64,000 nucleotides of DNA from Ophioceras dolichostomum (taxonomy: Eukaryota > Ascomycota > Sordariomycetes > Magnaporthales > Ophioceraceae), in NCBI GenBank assembly GCA_003049485.1, contig PYST01000048.1:6096-70095 (forward strand), given 5' to 3'. Below are positions 37,982-53,766 of this stretch, one piece after another (position 1 is the first letter of the stretch; every line of letters starts with the position of its first letter). Position numbers and translations under genes: made by a program. Under the pieces are notes generated by a model that was not told the origin of the DNA, ran no database searches, and worked only from the letters and a program-made list of their open reading frames with translations.

Positions 37982-40399
37982 CCTGGGACGATGTATGGCC
38001 AGCATGGGTGCGAATTAACGAAATGTTTAGGTCGTTCGAAGGACTGTGGGCTCAGAACAGGGCCGCTGGAGAAGGGTCGAGGCAGATTGGGTGTTCTCTT
38101 CTCTTCTTCACTCCGGCGATGCGACGACCATGATCAAAGACGCCGGGAGGAGGTGAGTGAATCGAGGTGTGCCGTGAGAATACGCCGAGAGATATGGAAG
38201 GCGGTGACGGGGGTTGAGCTATGAGGTCGAGCTCATGAAGTGGCTGGAAGCTGTGGAGTGCGCTCGGTGATGAGGGGTGGTGGTTGTCTCGGAAGCCAAA
38301 AAGCACATGCCAAAAAAACAAAGTAAAAGTTGTTGGACCCCAGAGCCTGGACCGACTGCTGCACGTCGGTGCGGGGAGCACCTTCTGATGTATGCGTGAG
38401 GTAAGGGAGTGTGAGTGGAAAGGTGCAAGTGCCCCCGCCAAGTTAAAGATGCAAAGGCTCAAGCTGGACAGCGCACGCGGCCCAGACCAGCAGGGCTTGT
38501 TTTGTGTCTTTGCTGCGTCTGGGAAACAAAAGTCCGGGGTAGGTGGTGGAGAGAGGAGGTCGAGTCGGGAGATGCGATGTGCCGTCCTGGTGGAGGAGGC
38601 GCTGCCGCTCGAGGAGTGGGCTGCCTGACTGACTGGCGGCCGGCAGCGACGGCGCGGCGAGCGAAAGGAGCTTGATCGAAGGTAGCGACGGTAACGAACG
38701 GGTCAGAGGGTGCGAATGGCTGGAAACCAGTGCGCCAGAACTACACGCAGTCTCAGTAGCCTCGGTGGAAGAAGCGACGGGGCGGTATGAAGCTGCGGTT
38801 GAGCCCTCGAAGGGGACGAACAAGAATGCAGAGTCTGGAGCTGGCCCAAGTGACCGCCTTGGTCACCTGCAGCTTCCATCTCCAGCCTTCACCCAAAATA
38901 CCTTAGCGGGCGGGCTGGCAGCCCCGCCGCAGCCCGCGGCACGCTTGTGCATATCCGATATCTCTATATCCGTAACATCTCCGTTTATCAGAACTCTGTT
39001 CGCCTGGCTAAAAGACAGCTTGGCCCCGTTAGTGCAATTCAAGTCAATTCCTGGGGTCAGGAGGCATGCTTCAAAGAGAGCATCACATGCTGAGCCATCA
39101 TTTCGGCCGCCTCGACGTAGTCCCACAATTGAGGATGAGGATCCAGGCAGTGGGGGCGGGCTTCAGAGCCAAGACTCCATCCAGAATCTGGATGCTCTGC
39201 CGTCATTTCAATGATGTTTACACTTCCAGCCTGCTTAGTTTTGCGTCGGGATTCGACATGGAAGGCCTCCCGTCAACACGGGAATGGGCGCATGTGTTGG
39301 ATTTCGTATCTCAAGTTTGGGTTGGCAAAGTGTTTGGCAATTTGGTACCGGCTAGACTCGGCCATGTCAGAAACAATTCATGGCCGCCGCCCCTCGACGT
39401 TTGGAAATTATCGAGAAACATGTCGATCTGATCCGCTCAGAAAGCAGCGGCTGAGCAAAATCCAGGGCACGCGAGGGCCCGGTTTGTCCCTCGGGAGTGG
39501 CTCCAAAAAAATTCCCACGTCAACGATGGATCGTGAGATTCGTGAGCGTACTTCAGGTGCGCCAGGAACTGCCCCTGATTTGTCCGAGGGCCCGTTCCTA
39601 AATTTCCAACCTGATCTCAGATGACCTTTTGACGGCCCCAGTCCTCCAGATTCTATCTACGTCTGTGAAACCGTGAAAACCTGTAGACCTACCCCGTTTA
39701 CCCGAGGCGTCCTCATCAGTGACTGTTTGACTCGCACGCCAGTTTCCTCAGCGAAGGTCGTGCTTTCCGGCTCGAGGCAGGTGGTTGGCGCCTTGCTGTT
39801 GGCGTAAGCTTCACGTCTCAGATGACCACTGGCTGGCTGAAGCTTCTGACAAACGGCCAATCCCAGATCTATCATCTCAGCCATCATTGTGGCAAACGGC
39901 GATGAGAATTTTATAGACTATCTACCTACCTAGAGAGATAGCCCGTCCGATATCTGCTTTGCCTTAGGGAAATTGATTTCAAACACTATTGTTGACGGCT
40001 GTTGGGTGCGTTGATGTGTGAGTCCTATCTATCTCCTGAATCCTACAGGTGTGACCACAGCACCACCTTTTCCGCACATGTAACCTCTTTTCATTCCTCT
40101 GGGTAGGTCCTCAACCGAGCGCCTCACTCCTTATTCATTCTTTTTATTTGATTTTGGTATCAACAACGACTATCGTTCCATATTGTTTTCACGACATCCA
40201 TCGGCACAATGTGTGTTGACAATCAGATGGCTAATATGTGTTGTTGCAGCTTGCGATAATTATATTCATTTCCTGTGCGACTCTGCAATTGTATTGCTTC
40301 CAGCCTGTCTTCATTGACCTCCCCTCCAGAGGTCCAACCTCCTCCCTGCTGTTCCCCTGGCCTCTTTGTTACTGGATATACCTACGCACATCCTGCCAG
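37982..40399. other. 2.4 kb gene-free region upstream of the bHLH gene
   Basis: Promoter region of the bHLH gene (-) and of the TMEM135-like gene (+). GA-rich simple sequence at 38400-38700 (CT-rich on the bHLH sense strand), and a CTACCTACCTAG element at about 39921-39932. Several 100-180-codon frames occur here but none opens with a plausible ATG and a domain. Confidence 0.5.
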
Positions 40400-42195
40400 A
40401 TGCTCTTGCAGGGTCCGGCCCAAAATAGGAAGGCTTCGAGATGGGACCATAGCATCCCGCCTCTGCTGCGGCCCCTCTTGCGCGCCTTCATCCTGGGCTA
40501 CGCGTCTGCAGTTGCTCCCCGGATCTTGACTTTGCTAGTCCAGCAGTTGAGCAGCAGTAGCAGAAAGCAAAAGAATACTGCTCAGCCGCCTCCGCGTAAA
40601 TTTATCGAGGCGTTGCGACACATTCTGCGCGAGGGCCTGAACTTGAGAAGGTTTCCCACCTTTTGTGCTGCTCTCGTGGGCGGCAGCACCCTCCTCCAGG
40701 TACGTGCCGTCCTCGTGATCTCGTGATCAAGCAGCCTATCTACCTACGACTTAGCCTAGCACAGAGTTTATACCCGGGCCACATGACCTACCACGCTGAC
40801 ATGCCGCCGCCGTTATCATTCTTTCCTCTTGGGCTCTTCAGGCGCCGTTCAACCGACTAGTTGACGCCATTCTACGGCAGTCCTCCGAGGCGCTCCGCAA
40901 AAGGTGGGCGGTCTGGTAGTCCCCCAGGCATTTGACACTTCTAGAATGGACACAATGCTAACACGTGCATTTCCACTATCGTTCTGCCCCGCTAGGCTAT
41001 CGCGGGCGCTAGCTAGCTTTGTCGCTGCGTGGCTCAGTCTACGTCTCCTCCAGTCGAAGCAGAGCCAGGCCTTCACCGACGTAGTTGCGACCAAGTCTGA
41101 TGTCCACCCAGGTGTGCAGGCGAAAACTGTGCGGTATGCGGGCCGCACCCTGGATCTGACCCTTTTTGCTGCAACCCGGGCGATCGATGTGATCGTTGGG
41201 GAGTTATGGGCTCGCCGGAAGCAGCGTCGAGTGGCAGCGCGGGAATGGTCATCGGTGAGTCCCAGAGAAGTAGACCCCGGGCCTCTGTGCATACCTCTGC
41301 ATACCTCTGCATATCTCCTACAGTGTGGCCCGCCAACACATGTCTACAGGTAGACGAGCTCGTGTCTAAGGCGGCAGATCCGACACTGTTCGCCACCTCG
41401 TCCGCGGCGATTATGTGGGCATGGTTCTACCTGCCTTTGCAGCTGCCTCGGGGCTACAACAAGTGGATCGGGGCCGCGGCGGCTGTCGATGTGCGTCTCA
41501 TCGAGGCGCTTCGGCGGTGCAAGAGCGGCGACATCAAATACGGCAAAGACACCGGCCAGGCCGCTCTCCTTGAGGCTATGTGTGCCGAGTACAAGTGGCC
41601 ACTCGAATGGGGCGACCCGAACAGGTCAGTGCCGTTCCCGTGTGAGATGGTCCACATGGGCTGTGGGCCTTCCTGCGAGTTCCACGCCCTCAGCCGCTTC
41701 TATCGGTCCTGGCGGTGGTCGATGGCCACGTACCTGCCCCTGAGCCTTCTTGTCGTCCTTCGGAGGCCCACATTGAAGGGCTTCGCCGAGGCGTTTGTCT
41801 CGGCGGTGAGGTCGTCAGTCTTTCTCGGAACATACATCACCCTCTTTTACTACGGTGTGTGCCTAGCGCGGACAAGGCTCGGTCCAAAGGTCCTCGGTAA
41901 GGATGCCGCCGCCTGCCAGCGCATAGACGGCGGGATCTGCGTTGGGACTGGGTGTTTCCTCTGCGGCTGGAGCATTCTGATCGAACGCGCTGGCCGCAGG
42001 AAAGACATGGCGCTGTTTGTAGCCCCCCGAGCTCTCGCAACGCTCCTCCCCCGGCGCTACAGCCTGGACAAGCAGTGGAGGGAGACGCTTGTGTTTGCCG
42101 CGAGCACGGCGGTCGTATTCACTTGCGTCCTCGAAAATGAGGTAAGAGTCAGGGGTGTGCTCGGGAAATTGCTGGGCTCGGTCCTTAGGGCATGA
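40400..42195 (+). CDS. TMEM135-like multi-pass membrane protein
   Basis: Relative of TMEM135, a Tim17-family-related protein of mitochondria and peroxisomes. Exons 40400-40699, 40842-40903, 40996-41254 and 41350-42195 give 488 residues. The cysteine-rich signature of the family is present in exon 4: CEMVHMGCGPSCEFHALSRF. Hydrophobic segments flank it (AAIMWAWFYLPLQLP, MATYLPLSLLVVL, GTYITLFYYGVCLA, GTGCFLCGWSILIERAGRR). Gly/Ala-rich helices with TFCAALVGGSTLL occur earlier. The C-terminus VRGVLGKLLGSVL is read straight through a GTAAGA. The 5' end is uncertain. The frame is open back to 40235 but has no ATG before 40400, and relatives have longer N-termini, so an upstream exon may be missing. 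Confidence 0.82.
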
Positions 42196-43557
42196 TCCGT
42201 GAGGACAATCCTTGAGGCATGATCCGTGGTCGCAGCCGCTGCGTCTCTAACCTTGTTAGATGGATGAATATCTAACGCTACCACTGATGCGGATGAGCAA
42301 CGGCAAGAGCTGGAGCGCCTATCAGCCGCAACACGTGGGAGAAAGATCCTTTTTTTCTGCCCATCTGATTATCCCTTGTATTGCGCCGTCTTCTTTGCCC
42401 GACGGTGCGCCGATCCGGCCGAGCTTCCGAGTTAGTTTAGATGGGCGGAGGACTGTTTGGAATCGGTGCTTGCTCGTCAACAACGCTGACCAATGGGCGG
42501 GGCTCTTTGATCTCGCTGTCTTTAATATGCTTAATACCTACCATTACACAGATCAATGGTTCCATCAACTACGACATTATACCATCCAGCAGCTATGACC
42601 AGTCATCACCGCTCCCCAGCGGACAGAGACAAGAAGGCGGGAGGCAAGTCGGATGCAAACCCCGCGACCGCAGCGGCTTGGCTGTGCCCTGTTCGTGCAT
42701 TTGCAGATGCCCCAGTGCCGCCCCACGAGTGAGGGGCTCCTGACGAGCGGGGCGACCAATGACTGGATGGCTAAAACCCAAGGGCGTCGAAAAGACGAGC
42801 AAAAATTTTCTGCCCTGCTGTGCAGGTATGCAGCTAGCCGTGCTTGCGCAACCCCTTGCCTTCATCCAACCGAGCTGGAGTTGGCATCTCTTTCCGAGAG
42901 AGACAAGTTGTGAAGATATTTTGCGTTTTGGGGTGGGCTTGCTGTGTGTGTCTGCTCCAGAGTCCTACGGAATAAACCACATGCTTCTCTAGAAGCTATA
43001 AATCCAGTATAGGAACACCAATCATTTACAGCCGGGATGTCCTAGAGCGGAATAGGTAGCCCTCTAAGGCAATTCTACAGCCGATTTATACAGTCACATC
43101 ATCAAGCTCGCCAATGAATTCGGCTTCTAAGCCTCTTCACAGATAGGAGAGAATTACGGGAGCCAGTTCAGACCGACATCGCATGACGCCCGGTCTAGTG
43201 CCGCTAGTGTATGTGTCGTGGGTGTGGGGGAGAAAAGGAAGTCCATGGAGAGAAGACTGGAGGAACCCACTTGACTTACACTCGCATCGCAGGCTTTAAC
43301 AATTTTTTCCCCCATTGATTCAAAGAGTCATCTGCATCCACCCTGAACTCTGCTTTCTTCCCCCGACTTTCCATGCTTCTGAATTTTGTCCAGATTCTGC
43401 GAAAAGTTCAGAGCACCTTTTGCCCCTCTTGAAATATCTTCAGCTTCGATCTGCCACATATCCTGCTCTCTTTTGCGCCGCTGGAAGTGCTTGTTCTGCT
43501 ACCCCTCACACCCACCAAATCGCCAGCCGTTTGCCCCAGGAGCAACGCAGCAACACC
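42196..43557. other. Intergenic, upstream of homocitrate synthase
   Basis: About 1.36 kb. Contains the homocitrate synthase promoter, with CT-rich stretches close to the ATG (about 43320-43540). No other gene supported. Confidence 0.55.
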
Positions 43558-46274
<2,717 letters not shown>

Positions 46275-46817
46275 AGAGTGTGTTTCGTGACTTCGATGGC
46301 AAGCATGGCGGGGTCAAGGGAAGGAGTCGAGAGTTTCCCGGTATGGGCATATGGTGTCTAGATGAAGGAGGGACCAGAGAAAAAGTGATTTTTTTGGTGT
46401 TGGCTCACACAAAAAATTGGGGGGAAGGAGGTGTGCATTTCCCATCTGGCTGCGGCCCCGGCTAACGGGCGTCTGTCTATTCCTTCTTTATCCTCCTGCT
46501 GAAAAGCAGGCGGTCTTGGGGACAACCAAAAGTTGGCAGTCTTTTCCAGAGTTTTATTCCGAATGTATAGTGCGAGTTTCCTTTGCCACGTGCAATGTGG
46601 TGGAGGACGTGACGGTTTGATGGCCACCGCGATCTTGACAAGGCCCGGTCCATTCTAAAGGCGTATGCAAAGCGTGTTCGTCCAAGCGTGTCCACTTTTA
46701 AGCATCAAGGTGAGCATCACACGGAGCAGGTCGAGAAAAAGTTAGGTTCGCCTTTCTGACAACGACTTGATATAACACAAAAAACGCCTTGCTATGAATC
46801 AACTGAAGCCTGTCTAT
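46275..46817. other. Convergent 3' region, homocitrate synthase / GET2
   Basis: About 540 bp with no gene seen. Confidence 0.6.
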
Positions 46818-47964
46818 CTATGCTGCCTGAATCCAAGAGGAGATGCCAAGGATGAAGACGCACACGAGAAGGTCTGATCGCACCGTGCTGAATATCTGGA
46901 AATAGCGCAGGCCCGTCTCAAGATAGCTTTTGAACGGCATAGGAAGCACACCAGCCGCAGTCCAAAGAAAACCCGACGGTGGCGCTCTAGAGCGATCGAG
47001 GAAGAGGCGGGACGTCAGCAGCACGGCCTCGGCGGTGGCGAACGCATAGAAGAACTTGTGCCGCCGCTCGTCCTCGCCGTCGGCGTCGCTGTAGTCCCCT
47101 CCGGCCGCCGAGCCCGCCAGGAGCACCGCCTGGTCGCGCGCCGCCTTCGTCCCAGTGAAGCTGGTGAGAAGCGCGATGTAGAGCCCCAGCCCGAGGGCGA
47201 CCACGAGGTGCAACACCCGCCATATGGCGGAGTAGGCATCCACCGGCGCGGCGGCCTGCTGCTGCTGCTGCTGCTGCGGCATGCCGGGGAAACCGCCGCT
47301 GGCGCCGGCTGCGGCGAACGGGTTAAATGAGCCACCGGGGCCGCCTGGCCCCGCGCCGCCGGGAGCGCCGCCCATCATCTGCGTCAGGAGCTTCATCATC
47401 GGATCCTCTTCGGCGGCGGCGGCGGCGGCGGCGGATGGGTACGGCGGGGGAGGGGTCGAGGCCGAGCCGGCTCGACGTGGGTCCAGCCCCAGCATCATGA
47501 GCTGGCGCATCTGGGCCTCGGCCGCGGCGGCGGCGGCGTCCGAGTTCGGGGGTGTGCGCGCCGAGCTGCGGGGTGGAGTGTAGAAGTGCTCTGCGACAGA
47601 TATGTCGACCTCGGCCGGGTCTGCATGGTCCGCTTTCGAGCTGGGTGCTGGAGGAGCGTCTGGCGACCGGTGGAGGTCAGCCCGTGCTCTGTCTGTCACA
47701 GACAGACCCAACAGAGAGAGAAATGATAAGGACACGAAGGGGCGATGAGATTGGAGGGTTATGGAAGGGTCACGAATGGTCATGCACACCTCGTTGGATG
47801 CCGCCTCCCAGGCCGCTGATCTTGTTGAGCCTTGCGCTACCCCCCGCCCTGATTTTGGCTTCCCTGCGCTCCTTGCGGATTCTAGCCTGTTCGGCAGCCC
47901 TCACCGCAGCTGCGTCTTCGGGGCTTGGCGCTGGTGAGGATGGGGCACCTGCATCGCTGCTCAT
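46818..47964 (-). CDS. GET2: GET complex subunit Get2 (CAML-like)
   Basis: ER-membrane receptor subunit that, with Get1, captures the Get3 ATPase carrying tail-anchored proteins. Two exons, 47790-47964 and 46818-47659, 338 residues. The cytosolic N-terminus has the Get3-binding signature EQARIRKERREAKIRAGG followed by SARLNKISGLGGG, which is diagnostic. A long disordered linker follows with Ala, Pro and Gln runs (polyQ at about 47254-47277). The C-terminal third has three hydrophobic helices: IWRVLHLVVALGLGLYIALL, FFYAFATAEAVLLTSRLFL and a last one LLVCVFILGISSWI near the end. The intron is 130 nt with a GTGTGC donor. It lies tandem to SEC31. Confidence 0.9.
47254..47450. repeat. Low-complexity coding runs in GET2 (CTG and GGC triplets)
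   Basis: CTG triplets at about 47257-47277 (polyGln on the minus strand) and GGC triplets at about 47412-47436 (polyAla) in the disordered linker. Confidence 0.7.
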
Positions 47965-48589
47965 TTTTGTGCCTGAGATCGTACGGAGGTGACGAATAAC
48001 CTTACCAAAAGCTTGCGGGGGTTTGAGATTCTGACAGTAGGGCGGTCTAGAGGAAACGGGTCCGGAGTGACGTGGTGCAAGTTAAGATCCTTGGTGGGTG
48101 GTGGGCTCTTATCTTATCAGCCGCAGGACACACACCCCTATTTATATCGACCTTGTAACGGCCTTACACGGCTTTGAAAGCATCAATGATCGTTCCCTGC
48201 TCTCCGCCCATGGTAATTAATTCTATAAGTCTCTTAGGCAGCAGTCACATTTACGTGATAGGCACCCATGTGAGTGTCTTCTAGAGTAGTCTCTTCTACA
48301 ACCGCTATCATTTTTCGTTTCTATTCTTGGTTCTGACTTGTCTGGTTCCTAAAAAGCATGGTACTCATCGCTAACCGTGCTATTTTGTTTCTTTTCGTGT
48401 CGGGTACGAAACCTGCGCACACACAAATCTCGCGCCGTAATCGCCCTTTACCAAACAACACGACCTCTCAGTAGACCCCTAGTAGGTGAGATAGAGCCTT
48501 GGCCCCCTTAGTTTGACATTGATTCCACGTTGTGCATGTGTGACTATTTGATGCGGCCAGAAGCATCTTTCAGACGAGAACCCTGGCAT
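47965..48589. other. Intergenic between SEC31 stop and GET2 start
   Basis: About 625 bp: GET2 promoter on the minus strand and the 3' end of SEC31. No gene. Confidence 0.6.
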
Positions 48590-51500
48590 CTAAGGAGTCG
48601 CTCTGCTCATGGTGATGAGTCGTTTAACGCCAACCTACAAGTAAATAATCTTATTAGCAGGGGGGCATAATGATGCAGGATGAGGCCTAGTTGGATTGAA
48701 GGACAAGTTACTCACAATCCATTGGCCGCACTCTTCCGTCTTCTCCGTCTGGATCTCCACCTGGAGCCGGTGTGCGCCGTCGTAGTCCTTGTTCGCTAGT
48801 GCTGTTGCGAGCGTGGAGAGTTGTTTAATCGTGTCGGGCTTCACGAGCTCTCCATTGTTCAGATGGTCAAAGAGGATGTTCAACCGTTTTTGCGTGTCTT
48901 TGACCTGAGCAGCAAAGGATTGGGGCGCCTTGGCGGCCACACGCTGCATGTCGCTGGTGAGAATATCAACCATCTGACCGGCTGATTCGGGGATGTGCGA
49001 TCGGTCCCCGGGAGGGTGTCTTGGGGAGGGCACTGTAGCGGCGGCCGGTGCAGCTGCACGGGGAGGAGGGGGTGTCGGGTGGCTGGCTGTGGCTGCGGGC
49101 GGCGGTCCCAAGGGCGGGCCTCCAGGCTGCGGGGAGCCTAATTGGTACGGGGACGGCGCATATGGTCCATTGCCAGCAGCGTTGGCCTGCGGCGGCGGCG
49201 GCGCGGTGGCATATGGATTGGCGGGCGACGGCCGACTCAGAGACGGTGGAGGGGGAAGACCCGACTGCTGCTGCGGCTGCTGGTGCTGTTGTTGGATCCC
49301 AGCAGCAGGAGCAGGAGCGTACCTGTTCGACGGGGGCGCCGTGGATGTCGGCATGTTGTACGGGGACGCGGTGCGAGGGGGCATCGCATGGACTGCTGGC
49401 GGCACTCCCGTCATCCCTGGGCCCACAGGAGGGGGTGGTGCATACGACGATGTGGTAGCAGACGGAGGCCTTGCAGGCGCCTGCGAGGCATGTGTAGGCC
49501 CGGTGAGGGGCGACGTCACTCGGGGCGGTGCGGAGGCCTTCGGGGGCGGCGGAGGGGGTGTTGGCGCACCCCTCTGGCTACCGTAGGGGCTGACCGGGGG
49601 AGCCGCGATGTTCTGCTGGTTGGCGAACGGAGCGCTAATGGCAGCCACGTTAGGGGTGGTGCGACGAACAGGCGGCTTGGTGACCATGGGTACGTCGTTC
49701 CAGCTGCCCACATCCTTGGGCCTCGGCGGAGCCGACGGGGTCGTGTTCCGCGGCGGGGGAGGAACGACGCCATAGGCGGACTGTGGCTGGCCGTAGCCGA
49801 CGGAAGACTGTCCGTACCCTCCTCCTGGCTGGGGTGGTGCATAAGCGGACGTCTGTTGCGGCGGCTGGTAAGGTGAAGGCCCAGACGGCGCATAAGGCGA
49901 AGATGACGGCTGCCGTATCGCTTGGGGAGCATAAGGATTGGTCGTCGTATGCGGCGCGTGGGCAGCGTGAGCCGGCGGCGCAAAAGCGTTGTGCTGCGTC
50001 TGCTGTGGTTGCTGATGCTGGTAGCCAATGGGTTGCTGGCGTGACGAGCCACGCATGCCTGCAGTGGTCGCAGACTGCGTCCGCGAAGCTTGGGCAGCGC
50101 CAGCCTGTGCGGCAGCCAGTTTCTTCCGCTGAGTCGCGAGCCTCACACGGCTCCGGCTGCCCTCCGCCGCCGGATAGGCGTTCGGCACCAGGTCGAGATA
50201 CTTCTGGGCCACGGCTAAGTGTCCATGAGCAGCCACGACGTCGGCATACTCGGTATATTTCTCATACAGCGCTGCCAGCTTCCAGTCAGAAGCCTTGCTC
50301 GTCTCGGTGTCAGTGAACTTAGTCACGTGGCGGAATACTGTCACCTTCTCAATAAGCTGCTGCAGCCATCGTGCGTGGACCGAAAAGGTAGAGTCCCCTG
50401 CCCCGGTCTTGGCGGACTCCCTGATCTCTGCCTGTTCGGCCTCCTCCATCTGAGCAACCCAGATGTCCACAACCTTCTCCAGCCTGGAACCGATGAGGTA
50501 ACAGAACGAGGCATCCCTGCGGGCTTCGGGCCCCAACTCTAGGATACGATCACCCAGTGCCTCGCAAAGGTCTGGGAACTCGTCCGGCTTGGCGAAGGTG
50601 CACAGAGTGGCCATTGTTTCCTTCCAGTCATCCAAGTCGGCGTTGTAGACCACGTCCCAGAGATTCTCGGCGATGACAGATCCCAGCAGACGCAAGTAGC
50701 TCGGCGAGCCCTTCTTGTGGCTGATGTAAGCCTCCTGCACTTGATCCACGAGCTCTTTGCCCCCGCAGTTAGCGATCAAGAAGGCGTCCGCCATGCGGTC
50801 TTCCTTGATGCACATCTCGACGGCTCTGGAAAAGTTTCCTAGCATCAACGCTTTGGTGATTTGGTCTTCCAGCGACGTGTTGCCCTCGCGCAAGAGGTGG
50901 AACGGGTTATCCGTCTTGGCACCTTTTGCCGCAGCAAGTTCTGAGAGGAAATCGACGCCATCGCCGTCGCCGGCATCCGCGAAGAAGGTCGAGAGACGGT
51001 TCTTCTTGTGCTTTCTGAAGCTCTCTTCGTTCTTCTTTGGCACAAGAAGCTCGTTCGCCCCATCGCCGCCCGTAGTACCTTCGGGATCCTCTTCCTCGCC
51101 CGCGCCCTCGCCCTCACCCTCATCATCGGCTGACAGTCCCAAATACTCGATGACCTGCTGGCGCGGGTTCTCGGCAAGAAGAGTCTCAATGACCTTCCAG
51201 TCCGCCTTCTCGTCGTCTGTCTTCGCACTCTCTAGGTGCGACTCGCATATGCTCTTGATATCTCCAGACTCCAGAGATTCTTCAAACTTCTCCGTTGCCG
51301 ACCCTACCCCCGAGTCGACAGAGAAATGAGATATGATGACCTTGGATGACTTGGGCTGGCCCGCGGGAGTCTGGTTCTTCTTGAACACCACGATTTTTCC
51401 CCCGAAGCCGAAGGACACGCCCACCGGTCGCTGGTACCAAGCGGGAGCTTTCGTCAACGTGAATGAAGCGCCCTGGGGTTGCGTTTGAGCCTTGGTGAAG

Positions 51501-52651
51501 AAGTCCTCGCCATCCAGGCTGCTCTGGGCCATGGCCTGGGCAGTTGACGGGTTCGTGTTCTGGAGGGTCTGGATCGTGATCTTGCCGTCGAACGACGCAG
51601 TCGCAGAAAGGTTGGGGTCGCTAGGGTTGAAGCGGGTGAGGAATGTCCAATTGGTGACCTCCGGGAACTCTCCATAACGCTCGCCGGTCTGCGGGTTCCA
51701 TACTAGCGTCCGGTTGTCCTTGCCGCACGAGAGCAACAGATCGCCGTCTTGCTCGCACCAGGACACGGACAACACTCCCTGCTCGTGACCCTGGAGCGTT
51801 CGCTCTGGGGCATTGGAGTTGCGCAGATCCCACAGGAAAATCACCGGCATGTTATCGTCGGGTGTCGCGGTGAGCAACTTGGTCGAATTGTTCGGATCCC
51901 AGGCTATGGCGCTCACGGCCTTGCGGCTGTTGTTCAGCGTCAGCGAGGCCTTCTTGGTCTTGAGATCCCACACAGTGACGAATCCGCCGGAGCCACCCGT
52001 GGCCAGAATGTGCGGAACCTTCCTGTTCCACGCCACACACTCCAGGTCATCAGAGCGTGCTGCAGCAGTTCCCAGCCGGAAGGGGTTCTGGACGTCGTTG
52101 ACGTCGTATATGAACAGTTCTCCCTTAGTTCCCGCGGTCGCCAGGATCTGGGGTCTGAGGGGGTTGAACTGCAACGACTTGATAGCACCCGTGTGCTTCG
52201 AGGTCCGCGATAGAGCCGCATTGGGGGCACCTGAAATGAGCTTCCCCGCGTCCCAGAGATCGAGGGAGCCGTTCTCCAGGGCGCCGGCAATGATGCCACG
52301 GGGATGGTCCTCGTTGGGTGGGCCCCAGGCGATATCATAAAACCTTCAGGAGAAACGTGTCAACTGCGGCTCGAGGCGAGGAAGATGGGTTGGGCGCATA
52401 GCAGATTCTCTGAGCGGATGCAGGGTAGCTAGTTCCTCGTACCTCGAGTCCGTGCTGATGCTCGCAATCGGCTGCAGCTCCAGGCCCTGCTGCTCGCTGT
52501 CCAAATTCAGATCCCAGAGCTCAAGCTTGGTCTCGTCCGAGAAATCAGCGTCTACGGCTCCCGCGCGGGTTCCGGTGACCAGCAGAGGCTTAGCAGTGCC
52601 AGGCGACCATGCGAAGGCCGCGGTCCGTGGTATTTCCCTGAGTCGAACCAT
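48590..52651 (-). CDS. SEC31: COPII outer-coat protein Sec31
   Basis: Forms the outer cage of COPII vesicles with Sec13 at ER exit sites. Three exons: 52443-52651, 48716-52343 and 48590-48634; 1293 residues, close to yeast Sec31 (1273). The N-terminal seven-bladed WD40 propeller covers residues 1-330, starting [18 protein letters not shown] and including [20 protein letters not shown]. The Sec13-binding insertion and alpha-solenoid follow (about 380-770; [20 protein letters not shown]). A long Pro/Gln-rich linker (about 780-1130) binds Sec23 in homologues. The C-terminal helical domain ends in [14 protein letters not shown], encoded by a 15-codon last exon. Reading through the last donor would replace this conserved tail by an unrelated 25 residues. 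Confidence 0.96.
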
Positions 52652-53216
52652 AGTGTTGAGCTGAAGGGCTAGTTCGTGGCAAGTCTCAAGAAGCTCTTCA
52701 GCGAGCAGTGACGTGGGGTTGGGAAACGACGAGGATTGGGGTCCAGAAGGGGCATTCACTCGGCTGAATGGTCATTGAGCAGAAAGCGTTAATGCTTGAT
52801 AGCTGGTGTTGCCTTATTCCGGCGGACAAAGCTAAAGAGGCATCTCCAGGGAGGTTAAGAAGTGTCTCGGAATATGAATATCTGGCGTAGAACACGGAGT
52901 ATGGATGTTGCCAGATTATCAAAGGTGGCCCAAAAATGCGGGTGACACCACAGAGGTGGGCTTGTAGTGGGACGCACAGACATTTTGGACATTTTGACTG
53001 ATGCGCGGTGCGACTCGCAGCACGACCGAGGCCGCAACCCCCACCAAACATACTTCGAGCTTTGTCTTGCGATAAATGCTTCGCGCACCTGCTCTCTAGT
53101 AGCACCCTGACCCGTACACACTCCGGAGATAGCTCAAGCAAACATCTGGGAAATACACTCAACTAATTACAGAGGTACTACATCTTTTTACCACTTAGGC
53201 CAACGGCAGTCCAAAA
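52652..53216. other. Divergent intergenic region, SEC31 / RRM protein
   Basis: About 565 bp carrying both promoters. No other gene. Confidence 0.6.
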
Positions 53217-53766
53217 ATGACCGACTCGGCGCGTTGGAAGGCAACCGTTTACGTGGGAGGTTTGTCGCCAATGGTCACCACTGCCAGCTTGCACGATGCC
53301 TTCATCCCATTCGGTGAGATCGCAGACGTGACGCTGCCCACGAATGAGGACTCTAAAACCGGCACTCAAACGCATAGAGGGTTTGCATACGTGGAATTCG
53401 AGGACGCCGACGATGCGAAAGAGGCCATGGACAATATGGATCAGTCCGAGTTCTTCGGGAGAGCCATTAGGGTATCGGCTGCCAAACCTCCTAAGAGCGC
53501 CGAGGAAGGCCTGGGAAGCAAGACCGCCGTCTGGGAGCAGGTAATGAGACAGTTCCCGATTTTCTACCCTCCTGCCTTGAAGAGGGTCACCAACTGATGC
53601 TAACTGCTTGCCGCAGGAAGGTTGGCTTACTCAAAATGCCGTCAGTGATGAGGACCGGCTGGCTGCGGACCAGGCGAAGCAAATTGCGGACGCAGGCACA
53701 TCGACGGCCGAGGACCCAATGCAAGGTCTCGAGGGCTTGGACGTGGCGGGTCCTCGGCCAGCATAA
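53217..53766 (+). CDS. RRM-domain RNA-binding protein (cyclophilin-E-type RRM)
   Basis: Small RNA-binding protein of 157 residues. Exons 53217-53540 and 53617-53766; the intron is 76 nt with GTAATG donor. One RRM fills residues 8-95: RNP2 is VYVGGL and RNP1 is RGFAYVEF, both with intact aromatic residues. The RRM resembles that of cyclophilin E (DAFIPFGEIADVTLP is the shared block), but the isomerase domain is absent. The short tail ends DPMQGLEGLDVAGPRPA, a pattern conserved among fungal orthologues as I recall them. A role in pre-mRNA processing is inferred from the RRM type. Confidence 0.9.

Noticed and set aside
42260..42598. 112-codon frame starting right after a TTGTTAG acceptor, as an extra exon of the TMEM135-like gene
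   Set aside because: Reading through to the stop at 42195 gives the family-like VRGVLGKLLGSVL end; the frame downstream has no resemblance to the family.
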